This document shows positions 9,389 to 20,760 of a DNA stretch of 27,054 nt, piece after piece. The notes below the pieces were generated by a model. That model saw only the letters and a program-made list of their open reading frames with translations. It was not told the origin of the DNA and did no database searches. The stretch is taken from positions 1-27,054 of the forward strand of contig WTXI01000425.1 of the NCBI GenBank assembly GCA_022376515.1. Direction: 5' to 3'. The stretch's first letter is position 1, and each line of letters opens with the position of its first letter. The DNA is from Lactifluus volemus (lineage: Eukaryota; Basidiomycota; Agaricomycetes; Russulales; Russulaceae). Position numbers and translations under genes: made by a program.

Positions 9389-12110
9389 CTACCAGTCCAT
9401 CCTTCCCGAACTGCGCAAAGGGATCTTTTTCCCCTTATATCCAAATCCATCAAGCCATGGCCATACCTCACTGCGCCGCTGCTCGAACTTTTCCACTACC
9501 TCCAACTTCTGCAGTGTCAGCCCAATGTCATCCAGTCCATTTAATAAACAGTGTCTCCGGAATGGATCCGTCGTGAATCGAATCGCTGATTTCCCATTTG
9601 GTCGCCGTACTTCCTGCTTCTCCAGATCAACTTCCAGCTCCAGACCAGCCTCTGCGTCCTCCGCGAGTGCCCTACATTCCTCTTCAGACAGCGTGACGGG
9701 CAACATGCCATTCTGCATCGTGTTGTTTCGGAAAATGTCGGCAAAGCTCGGTGCGATGATGCAGCGGATTCCAAAGTCGTTTCTGTATTGCCGACGGTTA
9801 ATTAAGCAATATAGTGGTTACAGCACTGACAACGACTTACAAACTCCAAGGTGCATGCTCCCGGGAACTGCCGCAGCCGAAATTCTTACCCGTGCAGACC
9901 AAGATCTTCGCGCGATTGTACGGTGCACGGTTCAGCACAAAGTCGGTGTCTTCGCCTGTATGCGGATCCTTTCTCAGCGTGTAAAATACCGCATTGGCAA
10001 GACCTGAACGCTTGAGTGTCTTGAGGAACTGTTTAGGGATAATCATGTCGGTATCCACATTTTCGATGTGAAGGGGCGCAGCGATGCCAGACACAACCGT
10101 GAACTTGGCAACGCTAGATAACGTCTCGCTGGGGGGTAGTTCCTTCGGCTTTGACGACGTGTCAGATTGCGCGGGCTTCTCTGGTTCCGGTGGCGGCAAC
10201 ACAGGATCCGTCAAAAAGTCGAACGCATTGGCAGTCTTCAGGTTGACACCAGAGCTGAGATCAACTCCCAACAACTTGCGTACGTCTGTCAACTTTCCTG
10301 TCATGGCTGCCGCCGCAGCCATAGCTGGGCTGACAAGGTGTGTCCGGCCACCGGCACCTTGGCGACCTTCGAAATTGCGATTGCTGGTGCTGGCACATCG
10401 CTGCCCGGGAGAGAGCTGGTCAGGATTCATGCCTAAACACATGGAACAGCCCGCCTCGCGCCAATCAAACCCAGCACGCTTGAAGACGACGTCGAGACCC
10501 TCAGCTTCTGCGTGTTGCTTGATGAGACCGGAACCTGGAACAATCATCGCATGAACGTTCGGCGCAACTTTTGCATCGGGTCCTACAGCCAAAACAATCT
10601 TGGCCGCAGAACGCAAGTCCTCGATCCGACTATTTGTGCAGGAGCCGATGAAAACCTTGTCTAGCACGATATCCTCCATGCGCGTATTTGGACTAAGTCC
10701 CATGTACTTCAGCGAACGCTCAACAGAAGAGCGCCTAACTGGATCAGCAATCAAGGCAGGGTCTGGAACGACTCCCGTGATGGGTATCACGTCCTGAGGA
10801 GAGGTCCCCCAGGTGACTGTGGGAACAATGTCCTCTGCACGGATGCTGACTTGTTCATCAAAGTGTGCCCCTTCGTCTGACTGTAAGGTCTTCCAATAGG
10901 CAAGAGCGCGGTCCCAGGCTTCGCCTTTCGGAGCCAATGGCCGATTGCGGATGTAGTTGAATGTGACTTCATCAGGAGCAACCATGCCGGCACGAGCGCC
11001 AGCCTCGATGCTCATGTTGCAGACACTCATGCGAGCTTCCATGCTAAATTCACGGAAGACGGAGCCTGCATACTCGATTACGCAACCTGTCCCCCCGGCA
11101 GTGCCAATGACACCAATGATATGTAGGATGACGTCCTTGGAAGTTACGCCCTCGAGTAGTTCGCCGTCCACAGTAATTCGCATATTCTTTGCCTTTTTCT
11201 GCAGAAGAGTCTGGGTGGCGAGGACATGTTCGACTTCTGACGTCCCGATTCCAAACGCAAGAGAGCCAAATGCCCCGTGCGCTATGGGGATTGACAATCA
11301 GAAGATAGGCCGCTTTGCTAACAAGGTGTTAGGCTTACTTGAGGTGTGGGAGTCACCACAAACGCAGGTAATGCCTGGAAGCTGATAAAAATATAAGCAG
11401 AGACCAAACGAAGGCTTAATTATTGCATACCGTAAAGCCCTGTTCGGGACCGATGATATGTACGATACCTGGAATGGAACGGCAGCTGAGCAAGCGCGTG
11501 GTAATGGGCGCCAATGAGTCGCGTTTACCTTGACGTCTATCAGTCATGCCAAAATAGGTAAGGCCGAACTCCTTGACATTCTCCTCAAGAGCTATGGATT
11601 GAGCACGAGAATCTGGCTCGGTGATAAATGATTCAATTGAGGTGAAATTTTTCCTCGAATCAGTGCTATATATTTCCATTCACTGTTGAGTGAGAACCAT
11701 TGTGGCAGGAAGAGCGTACGGGACGTTGTGGTCCACGGTGGCCAGAGTGCAATCAGGACGACGCACAGGCCGACTAGCATTCCGCCTAAATTCCGAGCGT
11801 TGAACGATGGTGCCATAATAGATCGATTGTACAGAAGTTACACTCACAATCCTTCAAACGCCTGAGGGCTGGTGACCTCATGCACGAGATGCCTAGAGCG
11901 AATATGACGACGCGTCCAGCATGGACGGCTTTTAGCGAGAGTATACCCACCGATCTATATAAATCAGTGCGAGACCATCGTCTTGTGCGTCGCTTGAAGT
12001 TGGACGGAGATCAGTAATGAGCTGATGCTGTTGTCCAGAATCACGTACATGAGATGGTCGTCCCAAATTTTGTCATACAGTGTGCGCGGTTTGGAAATTT
12101 GTCCTGGCAT
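9389..12110 (-). CDS. LEU1: 3-isopropylmalate dehydratase (isopropylmalate isomerase)
   Basis: Nine exons: 12049-12110, 11951-11992, 11848-11892, 11720-11785, 11529-11665, 11431-11468, 11339-11381, 9841-11281 and 9389-9782. All introns are GT-AG and phases agree, giving 755 residues, the usual size of the fused fungal enzyme. The protein interconverts 2- and 3-isopropylmalate in leucine synthesis using a 4Fe-4S cluster. Visible landmarks are [10 protein letters not shown] near the N-terminus, GDSHTSTHGAFGS (about 139-151), IGSCTNSR with cluster Cys359, GCSMCLGMN with Cys423 and Cys426, [14 protein letters not shown], and the swivel (LeuD-like) domain with [14 protein letters not shown] and [13 protein letters not shown]. 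It is divergently arranged with eL29 across 246 bp. A partial second copy lies at 1-453. Confidence 0.97.
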
Positions 12111-12356
12111 GGTGATGATGAGTAGGGAAGGCTTATTGCAATTGCGATGAACCAGAGAATCGAGAAAGCTGGGGCTTTTAAGGCTCAAGACGGCATTCCT
12201 GGTCCGCTTTCCCCGCGTTTACCTGCCTCGGCCGATCGGTTCCAAGCCCCGATTCATAACGCGGGAATATATTTGTAAACTATACAGTTCTTCCGCTACC
12301 CCCACGATTGTAGACCGACACCGTCAACTTCAAGGCGGCAGCAAAACACAAGAACG
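12111..12356. promoter_or_regulatory. Shared LEU1 / eL29 divergent promoter
   Basis: These 246 bp separate the start codons of two divergent genes and must hold both promoters. A palindrome CCGATCGG lies at 12232-12239, inside a longer CGGCCGATCGG; this CCG...CGG arrangement suits a zinc-cluster factor, but it does not match the CCGGNNCCGG site of yeast Leu3. A pyrimidine-rich tract, frequent before ribosomal-protein start sites, lies at about 12290-12302. Which sites are used is inferred. Confidence 0.4.
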
Positions 12357-12754
12357 ATGGCCAAATCTAAGAAGTGCGCACACTAAAACCCACAGCTCAA
12401 TGTCGAAAGCTTACACCCATCTCTAGCCATACCAACCACAACCAGAATAAAAAGGCTCACCGTAATGGCATCAAGAAGCCAAAGTCTGCGGGTCGCACAC
12501 GCTCGATGAAGGGTGTACGTTTCTGTTTCTGTGTCACACACTAAATGATGCTCATATCCTTCCTTTGTGTTATGTTAGATGGATGCGAAGGTATTGCTCT
12601 TGCACTAGTCGTGGCCTGTTACTCAACCCAGTTCTCAGTTCCGACGCAACGCCTTGTATTCGCTCGTCGGCTCGGTGAGTACATTGTTTATGGTGGTTCG
12701 CTCGCTCTTATTGTATCGCAGCGAAAAGCACGGGCGGAAGGCAAAGAGACATGA
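12357..12754 (+). CDS. RPL29: 60S ribosomal protein eL29
   Basis: Five small exons: 12357-12373, 12427-12514, 12579-12590, 12639-12674 and 12722-12754. They give 61 residues: MAKSKNHTNHNQNKKAHRNG, IKKPKSAGRTRSMKGMDAKF, RRNALYSLVGSRKARAEGKET. This matches the very basic eL29 family in sequence and length. Exon 3 is only 12 nt (Met-Asp-Ala-Lys) and is needed to keep both the family sequence and frame. The protein is part of the large ribosomal subunit. The gene is convergent with the TFIIIC gene, with 218 bp between stops. In the duplicated block at the left end of the window this gene is missing. Confidence 0.93.
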
Positions 12755-12972
12755 TTTGACTTAGGTTACGCCTTTCGTCGGCGACGCTTAGCCCACATTC
12801 GACTTGTTTTTGTTGTAACACAACCCCGTCATGCATACATGATTATGCCTAGGCAACCATACAAGCAAAAAGCATTCAAAAACACTTATAAAACTGCCTG
12901 CCTGCTGCTTTCCATTTACTCTAGAACAAATTGTTCTCGGTGTTATCCTACATGGATACTCGTCCAGTGCTC

Positions 12973-15187
12973 TCATCCTCCTTTGATGGTCGACTCCCTG
13001 AAGCCTCTATTCATGGCAGCATTCCGCTCCAACGTGGCGCGCAACCGCAACACCTCGAAACACTGGTCAGTCGGACCGTTAGGAATAGTGGCGCCAAACA
13101 TACCGCAGCGTCCTCCACTGGCATAGCACCCTTTGCCATGTTGTGTTTACCTGGCCGTGGTCTTCTTGAGAATGGCCGAATTGCCTTTGTGCCATTTTGC
13201 TGCTCAAGAAGTTTGAGGCATTCCTCGTCAGTTGCAACGTACCCTTCCAGCAGCGCGAAGAACTTGTGTCGCAGCACGGTCTTGATACGTTCCAGGGCAC
13301 GGCTGCTAAACCACCCGTCACGCTCCTAATATAATAATTTAGCACGATGAAAGGATTAACCGGATGCGCCTACGTTGCAACTTTCGCGAACGTCCTCCTC
13401 TTCCTCTATCATTCGTTTAAGCATGGGATCAGTGATATCACATAGCTGAAATGCAGCCGTCTCCGAAGAGAGGGTCACGCCGTCAAAGATGTGTGATCTG
13501 GTTGTGGGATAGATTTAGCAACATTCTCAATCACGCATCGCATTAATGACCTTCGATCGTCACGAGCCTGTTCACCCAACGAGCGGTTCATGGAAGCAGC
13601 CAAAGTACGACTTTCCTGCCGTCGTGATACCACAGAGGCGCGACCGATCGGATGGTTGAGATTTCGGAAGTATAGCTTTTGGTAACTTGGCTTTCTAGTC
13701 AACATCGTGAAACGGTAGAGCGACACATGCTAACAATCTTGCCTGGGGATCTTGCCGCGGGTCGTAGCCAAATCGAACCATGGTATCTCTCCATGGGCCA
13801 TCTCCAAAGACATAGCAAGTTAACGGCAAAAGGACCTTTGAGCTGACAGTCACGGGTGTGAGAAATGTCCGAAGAATCTGATGTATCGGGACGAACTTGT
13901 GAATTTCTCGAGCCTGGGCTGGAGTGAACTGGCTAAGGAGTGCAGCGCGAGTCCATATTGGTCGAGAACGAAAGTGCTTGCAAGTGATCACGCTGTTAGC
14001 TGAGCAGGTGAAATAAAGGCGAAGAGAGACTTTACCTCTTCCAGTCGCTGAACAAGCGTCTGATCATATTGGTTGCGCACTTCTTCAACGTTTGATGGAG
14101 GCTTGGTCGGGACCTTTGTCTCACACTTGAGCGCCACGCTCACCAGGTGGAACAGGCTGTACTCACGCCTTTCTCGGCAAACGAGACTGACGTTGGGCCG
14201 AAGCCCTTCCAGCGGGACTTGTTTATAAGTCTCTTCTTTTCTTCGCCCGTCCTCTCGTCTACGACAGTAGTAGTGACGGACATTGGGTTTGATTTGAAAC
14301 TGCGACCGAATAACAATAACAACCACCAAAGTTAATAAAACGCTAGAGGCCAGGATAGGACCACGCACTTGTAATTCTGAGGTATGCCTTGTCGGCTGAA
14401 TATGGGAGGCGGGAAGAGGCGAAGGTTGCTTCGTTGATTTGAGTGCTGGGCTTCGGGATGTGCACGCCCTACCAGCTCAGGGTCAATATCGATGTCCATA
14501 GCAGACGGGTCGTCGACTGTGTAATCCTCCCTTTCCTGGGGGATTCGATATTCTCGTATACCCTCCACTGTAATGTCGTACCAGAAGCAGGGGCGAAGCT
14601 GAGTACGAGCAAGAGAGGGGAAGCAAATACAGCACGAACCGTCGAGGGCGCTCATTGCTCTTCGAAGTTTGGAGAGAGGATCCTCTTGAGAGGGTTGGTA
14701 CTGAAAGTCGGCCATACCTCAATCAGAAAGCCCTTCAGCCTATGCCTGTCGTGTGAGGGGTTCGAATATGCTCACTGCGAAATCTGGCCGTCTTTGGTAT
14801 GACGCCAATGGCAACGGCAGTGTATTCCCCTACAATATCCTCCTTTCCCACTTCCTCTTTGTGCGATCCGTCGTCGGGAGGTGGAGGTTGTTTCAGCTTC
14901 CTCTTCACTACTTTCAGCAGTAAATTGTTCGTTGGGACGAGGTCGCCAAGCAGGGGATGTGAAAATGGGTTGTCTGGTCTGAGGTTTAACTCTAGTAGAG
15001 AATCTTCCCTCGGTGCGTTTCGCCTGAACGCTCTGTCGATGGACGATTGGCCGCCGAGCGAATGGACGGCTTTGGTAACTGATTCTGGGCGAACATAACC
15101 AGGATATTCTATCGAGTAGAAGTGTGTTGTTGGAAGGTCATGAGCTTGTGCACTTGTCTGTGATACGGTAGATGTAGAGGCTTCCAT
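12973..15187 (-). CDS. TFIIIC subunit 5 (tau95 / Sfc1 / GTF3C5 type)
   Basis: Eleven exons: 14776-15187, 14640-14717, 14369-14567, 14167-14299, 14036-14113, 13897-13976, 13735-13842, 13551-13685, 13374-13497, 13104-13325 and 12973-13062. Phases close exactly, giving 552 residues. TFIIIC binds tRNA-gene A and B boxes and recruits TFIIIB for RNA polymerase III; this subunit belongs to the tauA module. Landmarks are HFYSIEYPGYV and PTNNLLLKVVKRK in the N-terminal barrel; FPPPIFSRQGIPQNY, RLINKSRWKGFGP, PIWTRAALLSQF, YVFGDGPWRDTMVRFGYDPR and YFRNLNHPIGR in the DNA-binding half; then HIFDGVTL and LERIKTVLRHKFFALLEG. The exon 8 donor (GTCATT) and the 41-nt last intron are the least certain splices. 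The stop of the upstream gene is only 68 bp from this start. An internal fragment is duplicated at 628-1075. Confidence 0.93.
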
Positions 15188-15255
15188 TGGTTCAAGATAA
15201 GATTGAATATGAGAACACGTCCTTATATTTAAACATGACGTAATGGTGGTCACTG

Positions 15256-15838
15256 CTATGAAATACCCTTCTCATTTGGATCTCCTTTCTTCTTATTTGG
15301 CCGTGTCAAGGCCATAAGTTCCCCTAGCGCTTCCTGAAGGAAACATAAGCCACACCAAGCAAGATATGAGGTTCCCATACCTCAGAATTCAGTTTGACGC
15401 CAGCCGCCTTGAGTTCTTCCAATACCAGCTTGGCCGCCTTCGCAAACCTCCGATTTGTCACGAGCTTGAATCCTTGATATACGGACGGTGGCGCAGAAGA
15501 GGGCTTGTCAAGGCCTTGAAGAGCATAGCGAATTGTACCAGCCCCCCAACCAGCAGTGAGACAGAGCCAAGTAAAAAGCTAAGAAAAAACGCACCCATCT
15601 CCTTGATCAAGACATACAAGTCATAAAACGCTTTGAGGGCATCCGGTTTGTCTGCAATCTTTTGGAACAGGGCCGTGTGCTTGATCGAGTCGATAAAGCT
15701 GTCACGATCGGGTACCTCCGTAGTCAGTCGTTTTGGGGTGGTCGAGAGCGGCCGGAAGGCAGAGCGGTATGTGGGAAGGTACGTCCTCGATGCTGTGAGG
15801 TAGCTTCTGACGGCAAACCGCAGGCCTAGCCCTAGCAT
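15256..15838 (-). CDS. Small conserved mitochondrial protein, unknown function
   Basis: Exons 15595-15838, 15381-15514 and 15256-15333 join in frame to 151 residues. The ATG at 15838 is chosen because the longer upstream frame has no ATG. The first 40 residues are basic, hydroxylated and free of acidic residues (MLGLGLRFAVRSYLTASRTY and on), which fits a mitochondrial presequence. The mature part is helical: FIDSIKHTALFQKIADKPDA, then KLVTNRRFAKAAKLVLEELK and a lysine-rich tail. It resembles uncharacterised Agaricomycete proteins known to me only from memory. It is in tandem with the TFIIIC gene and divergent from PSF3 across 131 bp. Confidence 0.8.
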
Positions 15839-15969
15839 GTCGCTGCAAGTCTTGGCGGAGGTGCTTGTCACGGAGGAGATGAAGGCCGGTCGGAGAGACC
15901 GGACCGCGGCCAACTAGCGGGCCATCGCGTCACTGATGCTGTTTGTCCTCGACGCGCTGTGCTGCATGA
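15839..15969. promoter_or_regulatory. Short bidirectional promoter region
   Basis: Only 131 bp separate the start codons of the mitochondrial protein gene (minus) and PSF3 (plus), so both promoters must overlap here or extend into coding sequence. No TATA element is obvious. Confidence 0.4.
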
Positions 15970-16927
15970 ATGGATGATGATTATTATTCAATAGATTCCA
16001 TTCTCTCTGAGAATCAGGTACTTGTTTTTAAATTCATCTCTGCGTGCATCTATAAATAATGCTCCGCATTCACGTAGAAAATACAATGTACCTTCAAGGT
16101 CGATATCCCTGACATGGGACACCTCGACGGGGGCCGCGAGCGCGATGTACGCGAGGAGAATAAGTTTCTCACGTAAAACTATCCTCTCACATCCGTGCGT
16201 TCTTAGATCAAAGCTCAAAGCAAGATCCAGCTACCACTATGGCTTGCCTTCATCCTCATTTACTCGTACGTTGAACCTTAGCCAGAGATGGCAAGGCAGA
16301 TCATCCATCCGTTCTGTGCAGGGACTATGCAGATTTTACTATCCCACCTCCGTTCAGCTCGCGCGTGCGAAACGCACTCAACGCCGAAGCCAAAAGTGTG
16401 AGGCTCTCGGCATTGGTAGGCGCAGGTGGCCTTTGGTACGGCTTCGGAAAGATCATCATGCGACTGTGAGTCCTCTACGCTGCCCCGCCGCCAACCTTCT
16501 TCCCATTTCTTTCTCTAACGTTTCCTGCCTTTCTAGCCTTGATGATGCTCCAGCTAATGAAATGTCAGAATTGCTCACAAAGGCACGTCCATATTGACTG
16601 TCCCGCCTCCCTTTGGGACCTTACACGCTTTATCTCATAATTTACGCAGACGTTTCAAAGTCGTCTGGTCGAGGTCATCGACCAGGCGCAGCATTTTGCC
16701 GCCCTCGGCCCCGCAGGTGATAGTGGTCAATCTGGCGACGCTGCATTGACGTTCAGGGAGGGTCTCGAGGTGACGGAGAGGGAGTGTGAGTATCTGCAGT
16801 TCCCTGCGTCGGCTACGTATGCTAAACAAGGAGGGCCTTTCACCCCAAAACAGTGTTTCTGCTCGCGCAGGAAAGTGCAAAGAAGACCAAGCAGTGGTAC
16901 GAGTCCACGGATAGGTTGAGAAGATGA
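15970..16927 (+). CDS. PSF3: GINS complex subunit PSF3
   Basis: Seven exons: 15970-16017, 16078-16146, 16207-16265, 16322-16465, 16537-16582, 16650-16785 and 16854-16927. They give 191 residues, normal for PSF3. GINS is the tetramer that joins Cdc45 and MCM2-7 in the replicative helicase. Landmarks are MDDDYYSIDSILSENQ at the N-terminus (typical of PSF3), CTFKVDIPDMGHLDGG, LPLWLAFIL, FSSRVRNALNAEAKSVRLSA with GGLWYGFGK, ANEMSELLTK, FQSRLVEVIDQAQHFAALGP and a C-terminal LAQESAKKTKQWYESTDR. Intron 5 starts with GC (AAG|GCACGT) rather than GT; no GT donor nearby preserves the frame. It is convergent with PKR1, with 63 bp between stops. Confidence 0.93.
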
Positions 16928-16990
16928 CGGCCCCGAGGGCAAGAGGCGACGCTTAGATGTATCATACAAAAAATTTGTTGTTGGGAATGA

Positions 16991-17411
16991 TTAGATGTTT
17001 TTTCTGGTCTCTGACGAGCTTTCACTCTGTGACGAAGGGGTCAAAGCCACTGCCTTCGTCTTTTGTAATTCGTTAATGAACCTGCCGAAAATCATCACCC
17101 ATTAGCAACAGCAAAAAAAAAAGGTCCTCTTTTTAGCCTTACCACTTTATGCTCACCCATAGAGCAGACTCGATGACAAGGAGTGCAATCAGGTGGACAT
17201 TCCCCCCAGTGGCAACGACTAGTGAGAGTAATGTGAGGGCGAGCAACGCCAGGCTGCCGTCGACGACGAGCAGAAACGTCGGATTTAGGGACGATCCGGG
17301 CGTAAGGATGTTGGAAAGAAAGTCGTCTTGGTCTGACGGTGTAATCTGACCTGAGGCGGTCAGATTGTCGGCGTCGGTGATTTTGTCTGGCGGCTCGACT
17401 GGTACAACCAT
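16991..17411 (-). CDS. PKR1: V-ATPase assembly factor PKR1
   Basis: Exons 17143-17411 and 16991-17081 join (phase 2) to 119 residues. The core FLSNILTPGSSLNPTFLL, then two hydrophobic segments (about residues 50-68 and 72-88, the second including GGNVHLIALLVIESALWVSI), then KWFINELQK, is the signature of fungal Pkr1, an ER membrane protein that helps assemble the Vo sector of the V-ATPase. The N-terminal 25 residues are acidic and variable. The ATG at 17411 is the first in frame; the longer frame upstream lacks one. The tail is Ser-rich. Confidence 0.9.
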
Positions 17412-17605
17412 CGCGAGTAGGAGATATGGTTGAACACAAACACCTGCGGTCACGTTGGCACCATCGGTGATTATCACCCCCTCTACCTTCTCATCTCACA
17501 CAACACACTTCTTCAGAGAAGCTGATGAGGTTGGCATTTTAGTTAGGTCCACAATGTAGCTAATAATTACATCCACGCAAAACTCCGAAATTCTGGGAAC
17601 TATCA

Positions 17606-17905
17606 CTACGCCCAATCTCAAGTCCACGAGTATGTCATCTGCCACTCGATTCTATCTTCAAATTCATCCTCCTGTATTATAAGGTGATCATCGCTCTGTC
17701 AACGCAAAACTAGACCAGGAGCAGGCCAATTTTTCCGATAGCTGAAGGCTCCTCTCAATCTGTGTCCCGTGGAGACAGATGAAGCAAACGATAGAAAGAC
17801 AATTATTCAGGGCCCCTCTGTAATATGTACATTAAGGTGACAGCGGAAGAGGACAACAAGATGGCCGATCGCTGGCAGGGGGGGGTATCGTTGTTTTTGT
17901 GAGTC
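17606..17905 (+). pseudogene. DUF6535 gene 5' relic
   Basis: This segment is similar to 7521-7765 and covers the upstream region, a first exon with ATG (from about 17825) reading KVTAEEDNKMADRWQ, and the start of intron 1 (GTGAGTCCTTAT). A run of eight G at 17877-17885 replaces several codons and breaks the frame before the intron. No later exons follow, and the intact paralogue starts 580 bp downstream. It is best read as a truncated tandem copy. Confidence 0.75.
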
Positions 17906-18484
17906 CTTATATCACTGGTGCCAAGTTGCACACGTTGAACGATTCGTTATTCAACGTTATTCAACCTCGCCGGGTTCTCTGACAACTTCAAATTCAGCTC
18001 GAGATGTATGGCGAAATTATTATTGGAAAAACAAAAAATTAGAAGCTATCTGAGCAGCCCTAGGCAGAACAAAGTACAATCACTCCTCATCTCAGCCAAC
18101 GTTTTCACAAGACTGCATGGTATAACCCTCATGTTACATAGTGTGCAACCCGAAGGCTACCGAGGGCCCGATGTAGACCCGACCGGGAACTACCGAGGGA
18201 TAATCGGTATGTTAGGCAACGATTTCCTGACGTCATATAGGGACTTATGCTCTGTTTAATGGTACCCTCATGCAAGTACAGTATGGTGTAGGCCAGACCA
18301 TTCGTTTTCGTTGTAGCGAATGCTTATGAACTGTGCTGGTCTGTGTCGTTTCTCCGGCTCGTGTTTGATTAGGCAGCCTCATGTTTGCAATGCAGCCATG
18401 GCTCTCTTAAAAGTTTCTCTCCGTGTCTCTCCGGGGCGTACTATTATAAACTCCTTCTCTCTTTCCTTATTACGCATTTCTCCA
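17906..18484. other. Spacer upstream of the intact DUF6535 gene
   Basis: No supportable gene. An 83-residue frame (18008-18259) with ATG exists but has no family resemblance. The stretch probably carries the promoter of the gene starting at 18485; ATTATAAA at about 18443 is a possible TATA-like element. Confidence 0.4.
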
Positions 18485-20760
18485 ATGTCTCAAACTGAAC
18501 ACCAGACAGTCAGCGTAACTGACGACAAGGCAAACCTCCAGGGTAACATTACCCTTCCACTCATCGCCAATCCTACCCGGTTTCATCACTTATGTGTAGA
18601 TACTGCCCTGAACCCGGCTCAGATGGCCCCACTGGCAAACCAGGAACCAAAGTCCAAATTCACTGATAGCTCGACGCCACTCTTCGTCATGTCTTGCGAC
18701 TTGACCGATTCCCACAAGAAGAAGGCTGAAAACTGGATAGCATCGATCGACCATGTCATTATTTTTGTGCGCACCTCATTTTTATTTTACATACCGCTTC
18801 ACTGGAACTCATCAAGTCCATACGACAGATGAGCTTGTTCTCTGCAGCCCTTGCTGCATTACTTTCAGTTACGGTCCGAGACCTCAAACAGGACCCACAG
18901 GACACATCCGCATTCTACCTCGAGAATATGTATAAGCTTCAAGTTCTCGCAGGCTCCAATGCATCTCCCGCCTCTACCGTGGCTGAACCTCCTCGGTTCT
19001 CTGCTCCGAAATCCGCCATCTGGGTGAACACACTCTTGTTCTTGAGCTTGTGTCTCAATATTTGCGCTGTACTTCTGGCCATGTCGATGCGGGACATTCT
19101 ACTTCATTACCTCTGGCAAATGGGGACTCCGCAGTTCAGCCCCCACTACCGAGCGCGGGTGAATGAGATTGTTGCCACCGAATTTTATAGTTCGCGTGCT
19201 TCTAAAGCATTGGTGTTGGTGATTTGGCTTTCCCCGTTGTTTTTCTTTGTCGGCCTTTCTATATATCTCTTCCATGTCAACCAAGTTGTCTTCGGCATCA
19301 CCATTTCTTGCATATCGCCTTGCATTATCGGAATTTTTGTCACCTGCCTTTGGACGAATAAGGTAAGTGCCCTATAGCGTGTTCCATTCATTCGTCGTGT
19401 ATACGCAGGTCAACGCTAATTCGTTGTGGTCTGTTTGCAGATTTCACCCCGGTCGAACTCATCAGCGGGAAACGACGACCGCGTCTTGAATCGGCTATTC
19501 CAGGATCTCATCGAGGATTCCGACTTTGTGCAATTCTTTGAGAACATTCCTGGCTTCTGCCGATCATCCATAGTAGACAGTCCTCGACGCTGCGTTGCTA
19601 AATTAGGGACGCAGAAGCTGCACAAAGTTGTCAAGGAGTTACTGGAACGCACTTGGTCATCCAACTTCCTCTCATACCCGGAGAAAATGCGGCGTCTCGT
19701 TGCCTGCGTGGACTTTTCTGATGCTGTATGCCTCCCGGATGTGGCATCGTCAATCCTCAAAGATATATTCCCTTTGGACTGGCCTAACGCGCAGCGATCC
19801 GTTGAGATAGGGCAATTGTTGAGGAGACAAGGCAACCGCAGCCTGGAGAAGATGAAGATTGGGCTGTGTGCACAAAGTATTGTCGCTGGCATCATTTCAA
19901 ACGTGCAGGGAAGCAACGAACGTTGGGTTGCGCTCGCTGCGGATCAACTAGGCGAATCTGAAGACGTCATTCGACGCTACCTCGAACACAGCAATGACGA
20001 CGTGTTGCTTGCCAACCTGACGCACATCACTCGCGAGATCTTTAACTCTTCCGAGGACCGGGATATGGCTGCGTCGTCCACATTTATACTACCCTCACTT
20101 TCCAATTTTGACATCCGAAATACCCTTCCTGAACTGCAGAGCAACTTCCTTTCCTTGTGGAGTCAAGTTGAACAGGCACCGAACGACAGACTCGGAGTCC
20201 GTACGGAGATCCGCGACAACCTTCTCAATCTGTACAACCTGCTCAACCTGTACAACACCTTACCTCAGGCTCAAGGCACGAATGATGGCTTGGATGTAAC
20301 AGCCTCGTCCAACACTGGCGTCCCTGACAACCTCTCCGACTCGACTCCGCCTGACCCTAGTCTTTTCGCCCCTTCTCCTCACTTATCAAGTCACGTATCT
20401 TTTCCAGCACCAAGTCTTTTTACCACAGACCCTCCTGATCGGTCGTCAACTGGTGATGTCCCTGACTGGACGCGATATGCCACCACAGCCACCGCATCGT
20501 CAGACCCCGCCTTTCTTGGAAGCCACGACCATTCTGGTACATCACAGGCTGTTCATTCCGCTGCCACCGCAACAGCAGGCATGGCTACATCTACTCCTTC
20601 CTCTATCACTCTTCCCCATCACGTTCCAGCCAATGCGCCTCTCGTCGCGCATCACGATACTCAGGACTTGAGCGATCGGATTGAAATGAATTCATTCCAG
20701 CGTGCGCGCCAGTCAGATACATCAGCTGAAAATCTCGATGCATCGGACAACCCCACTTAG
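18485..20760 (+). CDS. DUF6535-family membrane protein, intact
   Basis: Exons 18485-18766, 18829-19362 and 19441-20760 join in phase 0 to 711 residues. The conserved start ends KKAENWIASIDHVIIF, followed by MSLFSAALAALLSVTVRDLK and DPQDTSAFYLENMY, the usual DUF6535 order. Hydrophobic segments lie at about residues 157-185 (SAIWVNTLLFLSLCLNICAV) and 219-270 (ALVLVIWLSPLFFFVGLS, then VVFGITISCISPCIIGIFVT). The remaining 440 residues are a soluble, helical region (FFENIPGFCRSS, LFQDLIED) and a Ser/Thr/Pro-rich low-complexity tail. A small tandem duplication gives LLNLYNLLNLYN. The function of the family is unknown to me. Two decayed relatives lie at 7521-8402 and 17606-17905. Confidence 0.85.

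Noticed and set aside
10084..10554. 156-residue plus-strand frame
   Set aside because: Shadow of the large LEU1 exon on the other strand.
11592..12188. Apparent insertion of the left-end repeat into the 5' part of LEU1
   Set aside because: The shared sequence is LEU1 itself: its first five exons and introns splice perfectly there, so the native gene is whole and the left end is the duplicate.
12957..13277. Reading through without the last TFIIIC intron, ending PRWSGMLP
   Set aside because: Splicing out 13063-13103 gives LRLRATLERNAAM, which looks more like a conserved helical C-terminus; the unspliced frame gives Cys-rich atypical sequence. Not fully certain.
14757..14780. B-box-like GGTTCGAAT sequence, possible tRNA gene
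   Set aside because: It lies inside TFIIIC intron 1, with no A box, anticodon arm or acceptor pairing.
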